Shown here: positions 4,689 through 5,480 of the stretch, in pieces | How positions within the stretch are numbered: position 1 is the first letter of the stretch | How the letters are laid out: each line of letters begins with the position of its first letter | NCBI GenBank assembly: GCA_902796695.1 | Contig: CADBQE010000080.1 | Location: forward strand, 1 to 5,480 | Direction of reading: 5' to 3' | DNA from: an uncultured Lachnospiraceae bacterium | GTDB taxonomy: Bacteria; Bacillota; Clostridia; Lachnospirales; Lachnospiraceae | Length of the DNA: 5,480 nucleotides | Notes under the pieces: model-generated | Database searches by the model: none | What the model was told of the DNA's origin: nothing | The model's input: the letters and a program-made list of their open reading frames with translations, nothing else | Program-made: the position numbers and the translations under genes

Positions 4689-5480
4689 ATGGCAAAAGCG
4701 AATCGAAAAATCGGGAAAGCGCATTTTGTGATCGCCCTGCTTCTGGCGGCGGCGCTTGTTGTGGTGCTGCCGGAATTCGTTCGGAGACAGCGGGAGGCGG
4801 AGCGGGTGTGTGCGGACACGGATACCCTGGAAGTGATAACGCTGGACTGGAAGAAACGGGGAGCACGGCCGTCGGTCAATATCCGGACCGAGGTCAAAAA
4901 CACGTCCGCGATCACCTGGGAGATGCTGGAAGGCGATCTGGAGTTTTATGGGAATGATCAGATGCTTTACGGCTTTCACGGAGAGATCAGCCGGGAACTG
5001 AAGCCCGGCGAGACGGCAAAAATCTATTTTCCGATAGAGCCGTCCTATGATCTGGCGGATCTGGCGCAGTTTTCCAACCGGGAAATCACGTACACCTGGA
5101 CGCCCACGGGCGTTCGCTTTGCGGGAGACCGCGTGCTGCAGACGGCGCTGGCGGCACTGTCCGCCCTTCTTGTTCTGGATCTTCTGATCTGGGGGGTCCG
5201 GGCGGTGAAGGCTGCGCGGGTCTCTTACGGCGGCAGTTCATATCACGGCGGCAGTTCGTATGCTTCCGGCGTCAGTTCATATCACGGCGGCAGTTCGTGT
5301 GCTTCCGGCGGCAGTTATGGAAGCAGTCTCGGAAGCGGCGCAAGTATAAGGGCAGCGGCCTCGTCGGGGCCCGGAGAAGCGGTGTCGGAAGGAAAATCCT
5401 CCGGAGGCTGGAGGCAGCCGCTCAGCTCGGAACGCAATCTGGGCTACGCCGGATGGCAGCGGACATCCTATCTTTCTCAG
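4689..5480 (+). CDS. Two-helix membrane protein with Gly/Ser/Tyr-rich tail, incomplete at window edge
   Basis: The frame is open from ATG 4689 through the last base (264 codons, no stop), so the true gene is longer. Residues 1-11 are basic (MAKANRKIGKA) and 12-28 form the first membrane helix (HFVIALLLAAALVVVLP). Residues 29-148 are predicted extracytoplasmic, with a strand-rich stretch 'VNIRTEVKNTS...LKPGETAKIYFPIE' that resembles an Ig-like or FxLYD-type beta-sandwich. Residues 149-170 are the second helix (Asp164 within it), followed by RAVKAAR. The tail from 171 should be cytoplasmic. It is low complexity: GGSSYHGGSSYASG-type repeats to about 216, then a Ser/Gly/Ala/Glu region ending at GWQRTSYLSQ. 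GGAGG (4681-4685) is only 3 bases from the ATG, shorter than normal. No promoter is visible in 4542-4688, so it may be read with the genes upstream. I do not recognise the family. Confidence 0.82.
   Translation, partial: MAKANRKIGKAHFVIALLLAAALVVVLPEFVRRQREAERVCADTDTLEVITLDWKKRGARPSVNIRTEVKNTSAITWEMLEGDLEFYGNDQMLYGFHGEISRELKPGETAKIYFPIEPSYDLADLAQFSNREITYTWTPTGVRFAGDRVLQTALAALSALLVLDLLIWGVRAVKAARVSYGGSSYHGGSSYASGVSSYHGGSSCASGGSYGSSLGSGASIRAAASSGPGEAVSEGKSSGGWRQPLSSERNLGYAGWQRTSYLSQ
5229..5306 (+). repeat. 39-bp tandem repeat coding GGSSYHGGSSYAS
   Basis: Two adjacent 39-base units (5229-5267 and 5268-5306) differ at two bases, each changing a residue (Gly to Val and Tyr to Cys). A third partial copy begins at 5307 with GGCGGCAGTTA. 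Each unit also holds an internal GGCGGCAGTTC duplication. The unit is a multiple of three, so copy number can change without breaking the frame. Confidence 0.9.

Noticed and set aside
3516..4979. A 487-codon open frame on the minus strand across the XRE operon and the repeat region
   Set aside because: It runs antisense to a clear HTH_3 protein and through intergenic repeats, its product shows no recognisable domain, and no ribosome site was found. It is a shadow of the plus-strand genes.

Overview
The window looks like chromosomal DNA from a GC-rich gut-type Clostridium relative (Bacillota, probably Lachnospiraceae or near it). This is inferred from strong GGAGG ribosome binding sites, extended -10 promoters, two Gram-positive-style lipoproteins with short stalks, and an XRE regulator typical of Clostridia. 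The genus cannot be fixed from the sequence alone.

Layout. Bases 1-84 hold the last 27 codons of an ArsC/Spx-like thioredoxin-fold protein. An extended -10 promoter then leads into a 554-residue lipoprotein of unknown function (158-1822). It converges on a 494-residue lipoprotein (1886-3370, minus strand) with a PGGA-repeat stalk and a long Ser/Thr/Gly-rich stretch that reads as a right-handed beta-helix. One 16-bp hairpin with A and T tracts on its two sides (1837-1873) can terminate both genes. The 347-base divergent spacer 3371-3717 carries a minus-strand promoter preceded by 11-bp-phased GTGAAG repeats, an 11-bp inverted repeat, a 12-bp direct repeat, and two tandem plus-strand promoters.

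Those plus-strand promoters drive a tightly coupled pair. The first gene (3718-4173) is an XRE-type DNA-binding protein with a C-terminal small beta domain. The second (4173-4541) has one membrane helix, a short coiled coil and a C-terminal domain clearly similar to that of the regulator (13 of 29 identical without gaps). The pair may form a membrane-linked regulatory module, and this is the most interesting unit in the window.

A 147-base gap follows, with a GC-rich hairpin and a REP-like palindrome (GGGGAC...GTCCCC) partly duplicated in tandem. The repeat ends inside the ribosome binding site of the last gene (4689 to the window edge, incomplete). That gene encodes a protein with two membrane helices, an extracytoplasmic domain and a Gly/Ser/Tyr-rich tail built from a 39-base tandem repeat. 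No rRNA, tRNA, CRISPR array, transposase or known defence system was seen.
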